Assembly: GCA_024811115.1 (NCBI GenBank) | Contig: JAKOGH010000447.1 | Span: forward strand, 1-18,704 | DNA length: 18,704 nucleotides | Reading direction: 5' to 3' | Source: Terana coerulea | Taxonomy: Eukaryota; Basidiomycota; Agaricomycetes; Polyporales; Phanerochaetaceae | Shown here: in pieces, positions 1 through 8,763 of the stretch | Numbering within the stretch: the first letter of the stretch is position 1 | Layout: every line of letters begins with the position of its first letter | Program-made: the position numbers and the translations under genes | Notes under the pieces: generated by a model | The model's input: the letters and a program-made list of their open reading frames with translations, nothing else | What the model was told of the DNA's origin: nothing | Databases searched by the model: none

Positions 1-691
1 TTTTATTTTTCTGAATATAATATATTTTGTCATCATGCTTAGTCTGGCTTACCTAATTGCAACGCTTGCTCGTCCATGAGCGACTGGCTCAAAACATTTA
101 ACGCCCGTTCGGCAGCCTTCGGCAATAGCAACCTCTGAAGCGTCTGAGTTTCAATCCCAGCACATCTATCGGAACCGTCCTGGAACACGTCCTCTACGTG
201 AAGATTGGGTGTAGGTGCATGTGTTTATGTCCTTGGTGGCTTTTAAATGTGAGCTGATACATCTAGAGACATGAGATATACTTGCTTCGTTGCGCTGTGG
301 TGGGGATGGGCTTTTAGAGGTTCAGCGCTCAGTGATGGCAATGGTCGTGCCGCCATCTTGCCGCCCGGCCTCTCAGAGAACATACCTCATACTTACACAG
401 ACCACGCAGAGACCTTGGATAGATGTTGGAGCAACTTGTTGGTATTATGTTGTGCAGTATGCGAGAGAAAATCGTGGATCTCATTGCGGGACGTACAGTG
501 GCTCGCGCTCGGATGGCCTTATTGCTCAATACTACATTTCAAGCTCAGACGCTTCAGAGGTTGCTATTGCCGAAGGCTGCCGGACGAGCGTTAAATGTTT
601 TGAGCCAGTCACTCATGGACGAGCAAGCGTTGCAATTAGGTGAGCCAGACTAAGCATGATGACAAAATATATTATACTCAGAAAAATAAAA
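1..691. mobile_element. Foldback-type non-autonomous DNA element with long terminal inverted repeats
   Basis: Bases 1-148 are the reverse complement of 544-691. I count only five mismatches, all transitions. The outer ends are AT-rich (left end reads TTTTATTTTTCTGAATATAA). The arms enclose about 395 bp with no convincing coding frame. This layout, long arms and a short non-coding middle, fits a foldback or long-TIR MITE moved by an enzyme coded elsewhere. The left arm runs into the window edge, so the true end and target duplication cannot be read. Few mismatches between arms suggest a recent insertion or arm conversion. The superfamily is unknown to me. Confidence 0.85.
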
Positions 692-1690
692 ATCGGGCGA
701 GGTAAAGCAGCTCTGCTTCGTCCATCGAGCGACAGGTTTTAGGAGTCTGCTTCAGGCTAAGCATTCACTGGGGAGACTGTACATACTTTGAGCCAATGGA
801 GACGTGTAATAAACAATCATACACAATTATCATTAATTTCAGAATTTTTAGTGGACCTCGGAGATCAAGATTCACTTGATCAGGGCAAAATGTGTCCAAA
901 CAAGGTGATTTTGGCGTGTATACTCAATATCAGTGCGTGATAAAATTATTTTTCACGCAAAAAGCGTAATATATGCTTCTAGTTGTATTCAGAGATATCC
1001 GAAAGCCTACGACCTAGTGAGATGTAGCTAAGCGTGACCTCTGTGTTCACCGGTTCGGAGACAGGCGCTAAGAGCGCGTCAGCTGTCTGAGCATGTTTCT
1101 TCTCTTTCTCTCTTCCCTCGCCGTACTGCCATGCTATATGCAAAGCGCTGTAACTCACTGTCTATCTCGAGGAGACTAAGTGAAGCAGGCGAATATGTTG
1201 CTTGCCGATCACCTTTTCCGCGTTCGCTTTCGCTCGCAGAGCGGATTGAGCGTGGGGGCAGGGTGTTCAGATATGTCACTTACAATGCAGGGATATGTTG
1301 AAAGTTGTTGAACTAGGCGCAGAATACGCTACTATCCTCTTCTCTCCGCAGCCGCGAAGAGCTCACATTCGTTGGTAGTCATTATCAACTACCCTGACAA
1401 CTCGATACTGGGGAACCTCACTATAAACGTTGAGCGCAATCTCCCTCACTTCTCCACCAGAGCGCGACGTTAGATGTGTTGGCTATAAGTGGGGTATGGA
1501 TGTGTCGCCATTATCGCGAGTAGTCACTTCGCGCACAAGGTCTGAACTTACTATTATGTTGCCAGAGACATTACTTCCTGACAAGACTGGGGGAAGCAGG
1601 ATACGACATCCATCATTCTTTTTGACCTGCTACACTTCGACGCCTCTCAGGATGTCCACCTATCCTCTCTCACCTCTCTCCATCCAAAAT
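692..1690. other. No assignable gene
   Basis: I see no splice-supported or family-like coding frame here. The 692-1000 part is AT-rich with a small near-palindrome at about 936-957. A pyrimidine-rich patch lies at about 1095-1115. The plus frame that continues into the relic at 1697 is open from about 1430, but the first part has no detectable similarity to the paralogous block. Confidence 0.4.
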
Positions 1691-1696
1691 TGCCAG

Positions 1697-2038
1697 ATGC
1701 GCAGACGTATGTCGCCACACGGAAGTGCACGTCCACTCATATGTGCAAACACCTCCTACCTGGAGGGCGAGAAGCTTGGGCTGGCATGGGAAGAGGGCGA
1801 GACGACCTGGTGTGGAGGGGGACGCTGGGAATTCCGCGGCGGCGCACTCAACCGCGACCAGCTCGGGGTAAGAAAGGGTATGTGTCGCCGGTGGGTTGGT
1901 CGCTGGACACCAGAAACGATGCACAAATGGTTGTCACGGTGGAGCGCAAATATACAGCTATATTCCTTTGGCCAAGTCCAGAACATTCGCCTGTTTTGCC
2001 CTATCAATGCGTCGATTGGTACTGGCACTGACGCTTAG
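1697..2038 (+). pseudogene. Relic of a duplicated plus-strand gene (block A copy), family unknown
   Basis: This plus frame is open to the TAG at 2036-2038. It shares a protein pattern with the block B frames at 8764-9290: RRxSP, then L-x-G-x-EK, W-x-EGE, a short G-rich stretch, RKG, and RRWVGRWT. In this copy the W-EGE to RRWVGRWT stretch is one uninterrupted frame, while block B breaks there. Upstream of RRRMSP the match to block B is lost, so the 5' part is missing or too diverged. I do not recognise the family. The frame was chosen because it is the one conserved between the two copies. It is most likely a fragment, though a small live gene cannot be excluded. Confidence 0.4.
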
Positions 2039-2041
2039 TGG

Positions 2042-2430
2042 ATGACTATCCGTAAGGCCTGAGGTCCGAGCTCAAGCTCACTAGGTAGCTTCAGCTGTCA
2101 TCGGCATGTCACGGCATCCCCGAACCGCCCCATATCCAGTACGGCGGTGTCACGGCGAGCAGGAAGTTTGGCCTGCCCACCGCGAGGCTCGTTGTCATGT
2201 CCTGCCTTCACATTTGGTTAGAAATTCTCAGAAAAATCGCAATAAAATACAATTGTACTGAAACTACACAGAAACATCCAAAACAATGCGAGTGAGAGGA
2301 TATACAGTTGAAGAACTGCAGAAAGCAGTAACCCCGTAGGTAAAGTGCCGAAATAGCCTCCATCAGCGGAGATCAACTAAAAGACCAACCTGCAACCATT
2401 CAAGTGAGCTCAAGCCTTACGGATAGCGAT
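2042..2430. mobile_element. 389-bp non-autonomous inverted-repeat element
   Basis: The left end reads ATGACTATCCGTAAGGC and the right end, on the other strand, ATCGCTATCCGTAAGGC. Beyond this the arms continue with matching TGAG/GAGCTCA segments offset by a small indel. It is absent at the corresponding spot in block B (about 9225-9250), where the flanking sequences run on directly. Flanks CTTAGTGG (2034-2041) and CTAGTAGG (2431-2438) could be a decayed 8-bp target duplication, but the match is weak. No coding frame of note lies inside. A hAT-like MITE is possible; the class is not certain. Confidence 0.55.
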
Positions 2431-2682
2431 CTAGTAGGCAACGAACAAGCAATGTCACATACACCCTTTGAAGCTTGAAGCTTGGGGACTACTTGCAGCG
2501 CCCAGGTACGCATGTAGTCAATTTGATGCCGACCCGTGAAGTTGAGGGATATGTGCTTTCAGCGGCCGAGGGTGCAACGAGGCGACTGGACTGAGTTCTA
2601 GATAGCCCTATCAAGGCTACAAGGCTTTCTCAGAACCCTCTCCAATCCCGTGGTTACTTTCTGTCAAAGAAGGTGCTAGCTC

Positions 2683-2772
2683 TTATGTTGCACCCATTTT
2701 AGCTTCTTCTGTCATAGTGTCTTCCATTGCCTCCTTCCCTCTGGCTACCAGCTGTTCATGATCTGTTCTCTG
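2683..2772 (-). pseudogene. C-terminal coding relic ending in TEEAKxGxT (block A copy)
   Basis: On the minus strand, 29 codons ending at TAA (2683-2685) read as a charged, glutamate- and lysine-rich tail with the end motif TEEAKMGAT. The block B copy ends TEEAKAGPT with its stop at 9491-9493. Stop position and reading frame are both conserved in otherwise drifted DNA, which suggests an ancestral coding tail. The frames further upstream no longer agree between copies (indels, stop codons), so both look like decayed ends of one gene. The function is unknown. Confidence 0.3.
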
Positions 2773-3715
2773 CAATCCCAGAACCAATCCGGATTCCGGA
2801 GCGTCCAGGACTCTCGTTGCAGCATGCAGTCTCCTGCCTGACTCACTGCACTACCGCTCTGTCCAAAAGCCTGTGGCCGGAGATATCACATGGTGGCCGC
2901 CTGTCAACGAACTGCACCCGCATACTTATGCAACATTCATGCATGTTGTTATGAATCATGCGGCCTAACGTCACTCCGAAAGATTGCTCAGGCGGTGTCG
3001 TTCTTGATCTACGGCGGCGTGGACAGCGTGGAGTTCTTAGCGCATTATACACATGATTCTAGCTGACGCACTTCATGAATAGGATGAACCTCAGGAGGCG
3101 GCGTCCGTCCAGGGTTCGCTATTCATTTAACCTAGTGCATGGGACCTCGCCTAGATTATGCTCCCCATCGCACCATCCCATAATGGAGTAGGTTGCAGTT
3201 AGGATCCGCGCCTGCGATGCCAGAGCCCTAGGGCACACATCTTCTCCCGGAAGGGTCTGATTGTCCCAGAATGCGACGGTACACATTTCTGCACCGGACA
3301 CGCCGGAGGCACGAAACACGCAGCTCGGCATGCAATTCAGACAGAACATGAGGCAATGTAGTACGGAAGTCGGGAAGCTGCTCGGAAGCATAAACCATAG
3401 AATCGCAAAGAAGATTCTGGGATATGGCCTATGTACCTATTCATTCAGCAGTTACTGGCTGCACAGCAATAAAATCTCCGTCAAAGAGCATCGATACAGA
3501 TCAAATACACAGTCAAAACCTAGTCAAGGTTGCTGTCTCATGTGTCCAGGACGGAACGTGTTTTGCAAGCTCGGGGCAAATCTACCGTGTTTGGTGAACA
3601 CTCCCTCAAAAGCAGCAACGTAATTCAGCGTCGCGGCGCATGGATGAGCCTGCGCAGATTATAGATGAAGTTATATAACTTTTGGAAGCTTGTTGTCCTA
3701 CCATCATTCGGACTG

Positions 3716-4037
3716 GTGTGAATCAGCGGTGGCCAGTCAATGACTCGGTCGGAGAGTCAAGTCATTGACTATGCGTCTAGTCAGTGACCCATCACTGACT
3801 TGATTTCAGTCAATGGCTGGTCGCCCAAAATGGTAACCCGGCACGGCTGAAATGCAAACTCTGCGGAGATGCTGAAAAACTCTCACGCAGGGGTATTCGT
3901 AGTCCTGCGTCTGACTGAGAATTATAATTGGCTGACGGAAATCTCCGCACCAGGACCCGGAGAACCTCCAGTCAAAGTCACAGTCAACGCGTCTCAGTCA
4001 GAAAACTGTGACTATCTGACTAGTCACTGACTCACAC
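3716..4037. mobile_element. 322-bp AGTCA/TGACT-rich element inserted in block A
   Basis: The ends are short imperfect inverted repeats: GTGTGAATCAGCG on the left, GTGTGAGTCAGTG on the right when read from the other strand. The outer 100 bp on each side are packed with AGTCA/TGACT in both orientations, typical subterminal repeats of a transposase-bound MITE. Block B reads straight through the site (about 10510-10540, TCGGACCGGCGTG then TATGAACAT), giving an empty-site comparison. The flanks repeat CTGGTGT at 3713-3719 and 4042-4048, a possible target duplication that overlaps the apparent left end. The exact boundaries are therefore uncertain by a few bases. No coding frame. Confidence 0.55.
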
Positions 4038-4272
4038 AACGCTGGTGTAAACACGAACATAGCCACACTGGCACACGCTGGCCAAACAGACCATGGCATC
4101 CACTATGTCGTGAGCGTATAGTAACTCCTGAATATTTTGCATTTATCCATTACAGGGTTGGCTTTTTTTTACTAATCCTCGCACGGTTGTCTGTCTTAGC
4201 TTGGGCGCGTCGCACGGTCGCACATCCTACACAAAAGAACAGGAGTCTGGCCGGTGCCGGCTGATTTTGATG

Positions 4273-4299
4273 GCCGGACGCCACCAAGCTTCGGCTGGC
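4273..4299. repeat. GCCACCAAG motif, copy 1 (downstream side of SSP1)
   Basis: GCCGGACGCCACCAAGCTTC is one of four related short sequences flanking the SSP1 and SSP2 units (others at 5999-6026, 10763-10789 and 12439-12466). It is better conserved than the surrounding paralogous DNA. Confidence 0.5.
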
Positions 4300-4605
4300 G
4301 CGGTAAGACGCGGCATTTGCCTCATTGGAAGCCTGAAACTCCGAGTGCTCTTACAGTGTTTGCCATGCACCCGCAGCACACAGCGTCAGGCGGCTTTGTG
4401 ATTATGAGCAGGCGAGATGAGGTTCCTCAAGACAAATTCGCATTCGGGATCCAAACATGCAGTCAGTCTGCTATTCATACACCATACTAAAATATCTCCT
4501 CTCTCCTTCTCCCTTTCTAAATAGACACGGATTAGACAGTGGCAACATACGGGATATCATGACATCCTCACCTCTTATATACGTGATTGATCGGTCCACG
4601 CCTCT

Positions 4606-5026
4606 TCAAACCACGCAGATGTTGTTGGACGAGCAGGTGAACGACACGATGTTCGTGCCGGTGTTCACGTTCTGGCATCCGCCGTTCTGGTTCGTGAAGG
4701 TGAACATCCGGCCCTCCGCACCTGGAGGACAGCCCGGGTCCTGGAACATGGTCACGCAGTGCGTTCCCGACCCACCGTCAACCTAACGAAAATGCAATGT
4801 AAGTCAAATTGTTGAACATAATGAACGAATCGTTCATACGTACCCTGAAGGAATGACGGTTGTCGAACTGGTGGCACGAGCCGTCGCAGGGAACGTCCAA
4901 GCCCGCGTTTCCGTTGCAGGTATTGCCGCTGAACGCAGTCAAACCAGCCTGCGCAGCCTGAGGTGCAAGCGCAACCAACAGGGCAGCGGTGACATAGGCA
5001 AATGTGGTAGAAGTCGAGAAGTGCAT
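4606..5026 (-). CDS. SSP1: small secreted eight-cysteine protein, two-exon gene
   Basis: Exon 1 is 5026-4844 (61 codons). A 61-nt intron follows (4843-4783, donor GTACGT, acceptor TTAG). Exon 2 is 4782-4606 (58 codons plus TGA). The product is 119 residues. A hydrophobic signal peptide ends in APQAAQA at residue 27, a good signal-peptidase site, leaving 92 secreted residues. Cysteines are at 37, 47, 51, 70, 79, 97, 111 and 117, all kept in SSP2, 3 and 4, which suggests four disulfides. Conserved blocks are CDGSCHQFDNRHSFR just before the intron and GGCQNVNTGT after it. No catalytic motif is seen. The two exons look like two Greek-key repeats, so a beta/gamma-crystallin-like fold is my structural guess. 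The role is unknown; an extracellular effector or antimicrobial role is possible. A TATA box lies about 95 bp upstream. The start was chosen because it gives the signal peptide shared by the paralogs. Confidence 0.9.
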
Positions 5027-5117
5027 TCTGAGTATCGTTGTAAGTGTTGTTTTTGCGGACGTTAGAGAGAGGAGCTGCTGAAGAACTTGCTGCCAATCGA
5101 AGTGCTAAACATCGCGG

Positions 5118-5199
5118 TATATATGCTGGTGTCGAAATCGAAGCAATTGCCATGAAGGCCGTGTCTGACCGTCGCAATATGTAGCCATCAGCACATGTG
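5118..5199 (-). promoter_or_regulatory. SSP1 core promoter: TATA box and CATCAGCACATGTG element
   Basis: Read on the minus strand, CATATATACCGCG places a TATA box at 5124-5118. CACATGTGCTGATG lies at 5199-5186, about 62 bp further upstream. Both are matched in sequence and spacing at SSP2 and, with changes, at SSP4. They probably set shared expression (inference from conservation). Confidence 0.55.
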
Positions 5200-5540
5200 T
5201 GCATCTGTGTCATGAATCAGCACCGTGACAGCCAGTATTTGGGATGTTGAGGCGAGACGCACCTACAGAGTGATTCCTGCTACTGATAGCGGGAATAACC
5301 CCTCATAAATGTGGCTATTCAGCAAAATTTCAGTAGGCTCAGGTTAACTGCCTTAAGGTTAACCCTCTAAGTGGGCCGTACACAAGGAAGTCCGTGATTC
5401 CTGCAGTAATAGAGCTTGAAAGTATTATTTTTTCAGCGCGCTAACCGCAAAATGGAGACATCATCTACAGCGGTGGATCCTGTCAATCATGGATTGGCTA
5501 TGAGAACAACAGCGGACATTCAACCGCATCAGACGTAATG

Positions 5541-5665
5541 CGGCGGGTGCCTTGCCTGCGATCACATACATCAGGCCCCCCTGACTAGCACATAACACAC
5601 GGGTACGCACCGGAGTCATTTCCCTCGATATGCACCCACAATCTCCCACGATGGGCGGGACGCTC
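5541..5665 (-). other. Conserved upstream module, copy 1
   Basis: This stretch recurs upstream of SSP2 (11919-12026) and SSP4 (15038-15127). On the minus strand one frame reads DVCDRRQGTR here, against DACDGRQGTRC and DAFDGRQCARC in the others. Just before it in transcription sense is a GTGCGT...CAG stretch of 30 nt, resembling a very short intron or a decayed splice pair. It may be the 3' exon of a neighbour gene carried along in the duplication, or a non-coding conserved block. The frames beyond the core do not agree between copies, so I do not call a gene. Confidence 0.4.
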
Positions 5666-5998
5666 ACTGGAGCGGGGCCCGATCATCAGCCCCTCCGCCC
5701 GAAGACGAGTAATGAGCGCGATAGGGCGCGGGGTGCACTGTCATAGCCGACGCAGTGGCAATCTAGTTTCGCGTGCCTTCGCGCTCTCTCCTGAGAGATG
5801 TGCTACTTCCGAGATTGAACTGGGGAAACAGAGCTGGAGGTGAAGGGCTTGTGATCAAGCAGTTGCTCGTCGGGCACAAGACGGCGTCGGGGCGTGAAGT
5901 GCTCCAAGGAATCTGATGTTGGCGGGGTCTTCTGTACGTCTGGACTCTGCAGGCAGTGGTGGTGGTCCGACCGGCGCCGGGCTTTGTTCAACAACGAT

Positions 5999-6026
5999 TG
6001 CCGTGCGCCACCAAGCTCGGCTGGCC
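5999..6026. repeat. GCCACCAAG motif, copy 2 (upstream side of SSP1)
   Basis: TTGCCGTGCGCCACCAAGCT and the bases after it match 12439-12466 with one difference over about 28 bases, while the DNA around both sites is much more diverged. It marks the detectable end of block A. Confidence 0.55.
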
Positions 6027-6131
6027 GGCAGACTCGACGGCCGACGTCAACCCATGAACCTTCAAGAGCAGTGGGCTCAACTACGTTTGCTTCGGTTCGA
6101 GGGACCTGTTCACATACATTAACCTCCCGCA

Positions 6132-6946
6132 TTACTGGTATTTGCTATTGGAATTCAGGCTGTGGTTGTATCGCTGGAGGTGAAAGTGTAAACGCACCAG
6201 CAGATTCTCGGCGTCAAGGTCGGATAATTCACTACTTTCGCCGGCCGCTGTTAAGACATCGAGGGCGCTGACGTTGTCACATGAAGAGTTTGGCTGTCGC
6301 ATCACCAGGGTTGTTCGTAAGGCCTCGCTGTACAGCAGACACTGCCCCCGTTGCTTCTGCTGCGCGTGATATATGTCCCTGAAACAGTACCGGAAGGCTG
6401 AAGCGCGGCTCCCAAGGAACAGGCTGTCATTCACTTCTCGAGAATCAACGTATGTAATGACACTCACATCAAGGCCGTGCATGTCGTTTCGCACAAAAAC
6501 ACAATATACCTGCCTGCTGCACAGTCAGCTCCGCCCAGTCTAACCTGGATGCAAGGTCGCAAAAAGTAACGTAACTTATCCTCCTGACTCGCAGTCACGT
6601 GGAGCAAATTCTGTGCCTCTTCCGTGGCACGCCCTACGAGAGAAGCCATTCTCCCCTCTGCTCTCCGCCGATTCCGACATATACCTCTGCAGCTTTGCGA
6701 ATGACGACGATACTGGTGCTTGTCTCGGTGAAGACAGAGAGCAAGAGCAAGAAGCGGGTAGCTTGGACAAAGGTATGATTGCCGATGGCGACTCAGCGTT
6801 CTCACAGAAGACGATGCCACCTGTGCGTGATGCAATGTGTAAATTGCGGTCCATGGCGCACTCGCCACGACCCTCGGGATGAGATACCTCAGGCATTTCG
6901 CGTCTGGTATTATGTAGGGCATTAAATCCACTAGCAGCTCTAGCAT
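6132..6946 (-). CDS. Possible unassigned minus-strand gene
   Basis: Two minus-strand stretches have protein-like composition. One ends with the stop at about 6132 and includes LDVLTAAGESSELSDLDAEN. The other, around 6690-6500, includes LVGRATEEAQNLLHVTASQ. They can be joined in frame by an intron of about 86 nt (donor GTATATTG near 6515, acceptor GAATGACAG near 6430), giving AAG-SLFLGSR across the junction. The 5' end is not clear: frames between 6700 and 6946 compete and no start stands out. A plus-strand frame at 6544-6882 is also open and acidic, so even the strand is uncertain. I recognise no family. It follows the DUF7918 gene on the same strand about 70 bp past its stop. Confidence 0.25.
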
Positions 6947-7013
6947 ACGTCGGTTACATTACGGAATGAATCCCACAGAAATGTAATCCATACCAAACAC
7001 TTATATTGGCACC

Positions 7014-8434
7014 TTAATCCAGAGTAAGATCAACTGTATCCCCACTTCTACTCATGCGAATGGCGCTTGCTTCCTGCTTGACAATCGTACTACTTCCAGC
7101 CTGCATCTTCTTCTGCTTCTTCCGCTCTACCTTTGCTCGTAGTGCGTCAAGCTGGGTCTGTTATATGCAACAGGTCGTTAGCACGGGTTCAGCGTGGTTA
7201 GAATGAAATAACTGAAGCAGATGATGTACTCACCAGAAGCGCATCAAGGTCCTCGTCGTCGTCGGCGCCGTCGGGCTCCTCCGCCTTCACAGCAACCTTG
7301 TTCGATGGCTCTTCGGCTTTTACCAGAACTCTGCTCGCAGCGTCTTCCTTCCTAACCAGCTTAGAGGGAGCTATAAGCACATGTGAGCTCAGTCAGTCAT
7401 AATGATCATACTAACCAGAGTACGTAAGGTGGATCGTGGACTTACCGTCGCCAATTCGGGGCCTCTTCTTCGGCGGGGACGCCGCCTACCCAATAGGACG
7501 CTTGTTGCCGGTATGATGGCCAGAGCTGCCAGCTGCCAGTGCTTGGTTTTGATTCGGTATCTTTGGGCTTTGTCGGAGCGGGAGCACAGCTTTAGGCACA
7601 TTGGCAGGCATAATCCCTTGAGCCTGTAATATCTCTACGTTGAATCATTTTTAGTTGGGTTGTATTTGCGTGAGAGAGAAGTAAACCACCTGCTGGTCGA
7701 TAGCGGAAGCGAAATTTCAGGTACGGCGTGTCCTTGGGATCCACCCAGTCGAAATGTTGCGTGACGTTGAGCTGCGAAGCGCGTTCCTGTGGTCCGAGTG
7801 CGATACAATGCGCCCTAGATAGTTTGCTCCGTTCGCTGACCTCCCCGACGCCCTGCTCATCCACGACGTATTCAGTCTTGTTATCCGAATTGTGGTCTTT
7901 GTCCCGCATGTGGTAGTTTTCGATACGACCGAGATGAAGCTCTATGGAGCCTAGTGCGTTGAGGTCCAGTACGGCCATGGTAGTCCATGTTCCGTCCTCT
8001 TTGACACTGGTCAGAACAACGGACAAGGTCTGACTGTGTTGAGCAATCACCTTCAACGAGCTTGAGCTTCGCGAATGTCATCGATCTCTGTGAGGCCGGC
8101 CCTGTCCGCAATCCATCCATCTTCTTAGTGACATCTTGTTGCAGGATTCTATCGAACGTGCGGCGGCCGTCGAAATATCCTACGAGATGGTATGCCTGGC
8201 TGAGGGAGCGGTTTTTAAAGCGAAGAGTAAACCGCTGGCAAGCTGATCTTGAGTCGTTTGGTACGAAAGCCGGCTATTAAAAGCGATGTATTCCATCACC
8301 TGGCCCTCTTTGCTAGGAACGTAGCAGCTGATCTCCCTTCGCCCGTCTAGAGTTGCTTTATACTCCGTTAATCGTGTGAGGTCGCCTCAGGAGTCTTCAG
8401 CAAAGATCTGCATGTCTTGCTCTAAAAGCTTCAT
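7014..8434 (-). pseudogene. DUF7918-type protein gene with two in-frame stops
   Basis: There are six exons on the minus strand: 8434-8300, 8234-8051, 7998-7690, 7634-7446, 7370-7234 and 7157-7014. All five introns are GT-AG (65, 52, 55, 75 and 76 nt) and keep frame, giving about 365 codons, normal for this fungal family. Family marks seen are LTEYKA then ISCYVPSKEGQ near the start, FAKLKLVEEDGTW, LGSIELHL, SERSK with an H and LG soon after, and FRFRYRPAEILQAQGIMP. The C-terminal part is a low-complexity tail with KKRPR (nuclear-localisation-like), repeated VKAEEP, an acidic DDDED run and a final TVDLTLD resembling a SUMO-interacting motif. Two stops break it: TGA at 8387-8389 (codon 16) and TAG at 7486-7488 (codon 259, just before the KKRPR part). 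Either the gene died recently, or there are sequence errors or stop readthrough. The molecular function of DUF7918 is unknown. Confidence 0.75.
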
Positions 8435-8578
8435 GGTTTACGCAAGTAGGGGAGGAGCTAAGAAGGGAAGGAGCAAGCTGAAAGTGTTCGAAACGGGGAG
8501 GGTGCACACTACAGAGGTGGTGGTAGGGGATGTCGCGGCGTGTGCCAACACTGGGTCACGGCACTTGCCGAAATTTGT

Positions 8579-8598
8579 CTCGCGTGATGTCACGCGAG
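8579..8598. promoter_or_regulatory. Perfect 20-bp palindrome between divergent genes
   Basis: CTCGCGTGATGTCACGCGAG is fully self-complementary apart from its TG centre (9-bp arms). It lies 145 bp upstream of the DUF7918 start and just upstream of the plus-strand relic at 8764, so it could be a dimeric regulator site in a shared promoter. The function is inferred only from symmetry and position. Confidence 0.35.
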
Positions 8599-8763
8599 TG
8601 TGACCAAAAATTCACGGCGACGGGTGCGCATGGATGCGCCTGTACGCTGTGACTTTAGACTCCAACCACCGCATACCATAAAGAACATACTCACCGGGAC
8701 CACAACTCACTTGGATGCTATCAATCTCCTTCCTCGCGAGTCTACTTATGCCCTCCGCGCTAG

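Larger units (their letters stand above)
1697..6028. repeat. Segmental duplicate block A (paralog of block B at 8764-12466)
   Basis: Landmarks recur in the same order and orientation as in block B: the RRWVGRWT relic (about 1885-1915 vs 9080-9106), GGTACGCATGTA (2507 vs 9310), CAGAACCCTCTCC (about 2631 vs 9439), the TEEAK-type minus frame end (2683 vs 9491), AACTGCACCCGCAT (about 2909 vs 9699), CAGGAGGCGGCGTCCGTC (about 3092 vs 9880), TGTACCTATTCATTC (about 3432 vs 10196), the GCCACCAAG motif (4280 vs 10771), the SSP gene, and the upstream module. Outside the SSP exons the copies have drifted heavily with many small indels. Block A has two extra insertions (2042-2430 and 3716-4037) that account for its greater length. 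The stretches 2773-3715 and 4038-4605 hold only this decayed paralogous DNA and no gene I can support. Confidence 0.8.

Noticed and set aside
936..957. Near-palindrome CGTGATAAAATTATTTTTCACG
   Set aside because: Short, AT-rich and imperfect; no gene context to support a terminator or operator.
4752..5213. Long minus-strand frame of 153 codons over SSP1
   Set aside because: It is a different frame from the SSP1 exon 1, has no family similarity, and runs through the promoter and intron; a shadow of the real gene.
7480..7505. A very short intron (GTAGGC to GAAG, about 22-25 nt) that would remove the TAG of the DUF7918 gene
   Set aside because: Far below the 52-77 nt of the well-supported introns here and the donor/acceptor pair is poor; an in-frame stop is the simpler reading.
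7999..8050. A 44-nt version of intron 2 of the DUF7918 gene (acceptor at CTGACCAG)
   Set aside because: It shifts the frame; the acceptor eight bases further, giving 52 nt, restores KLKLVEEDGTW and the family pattern.
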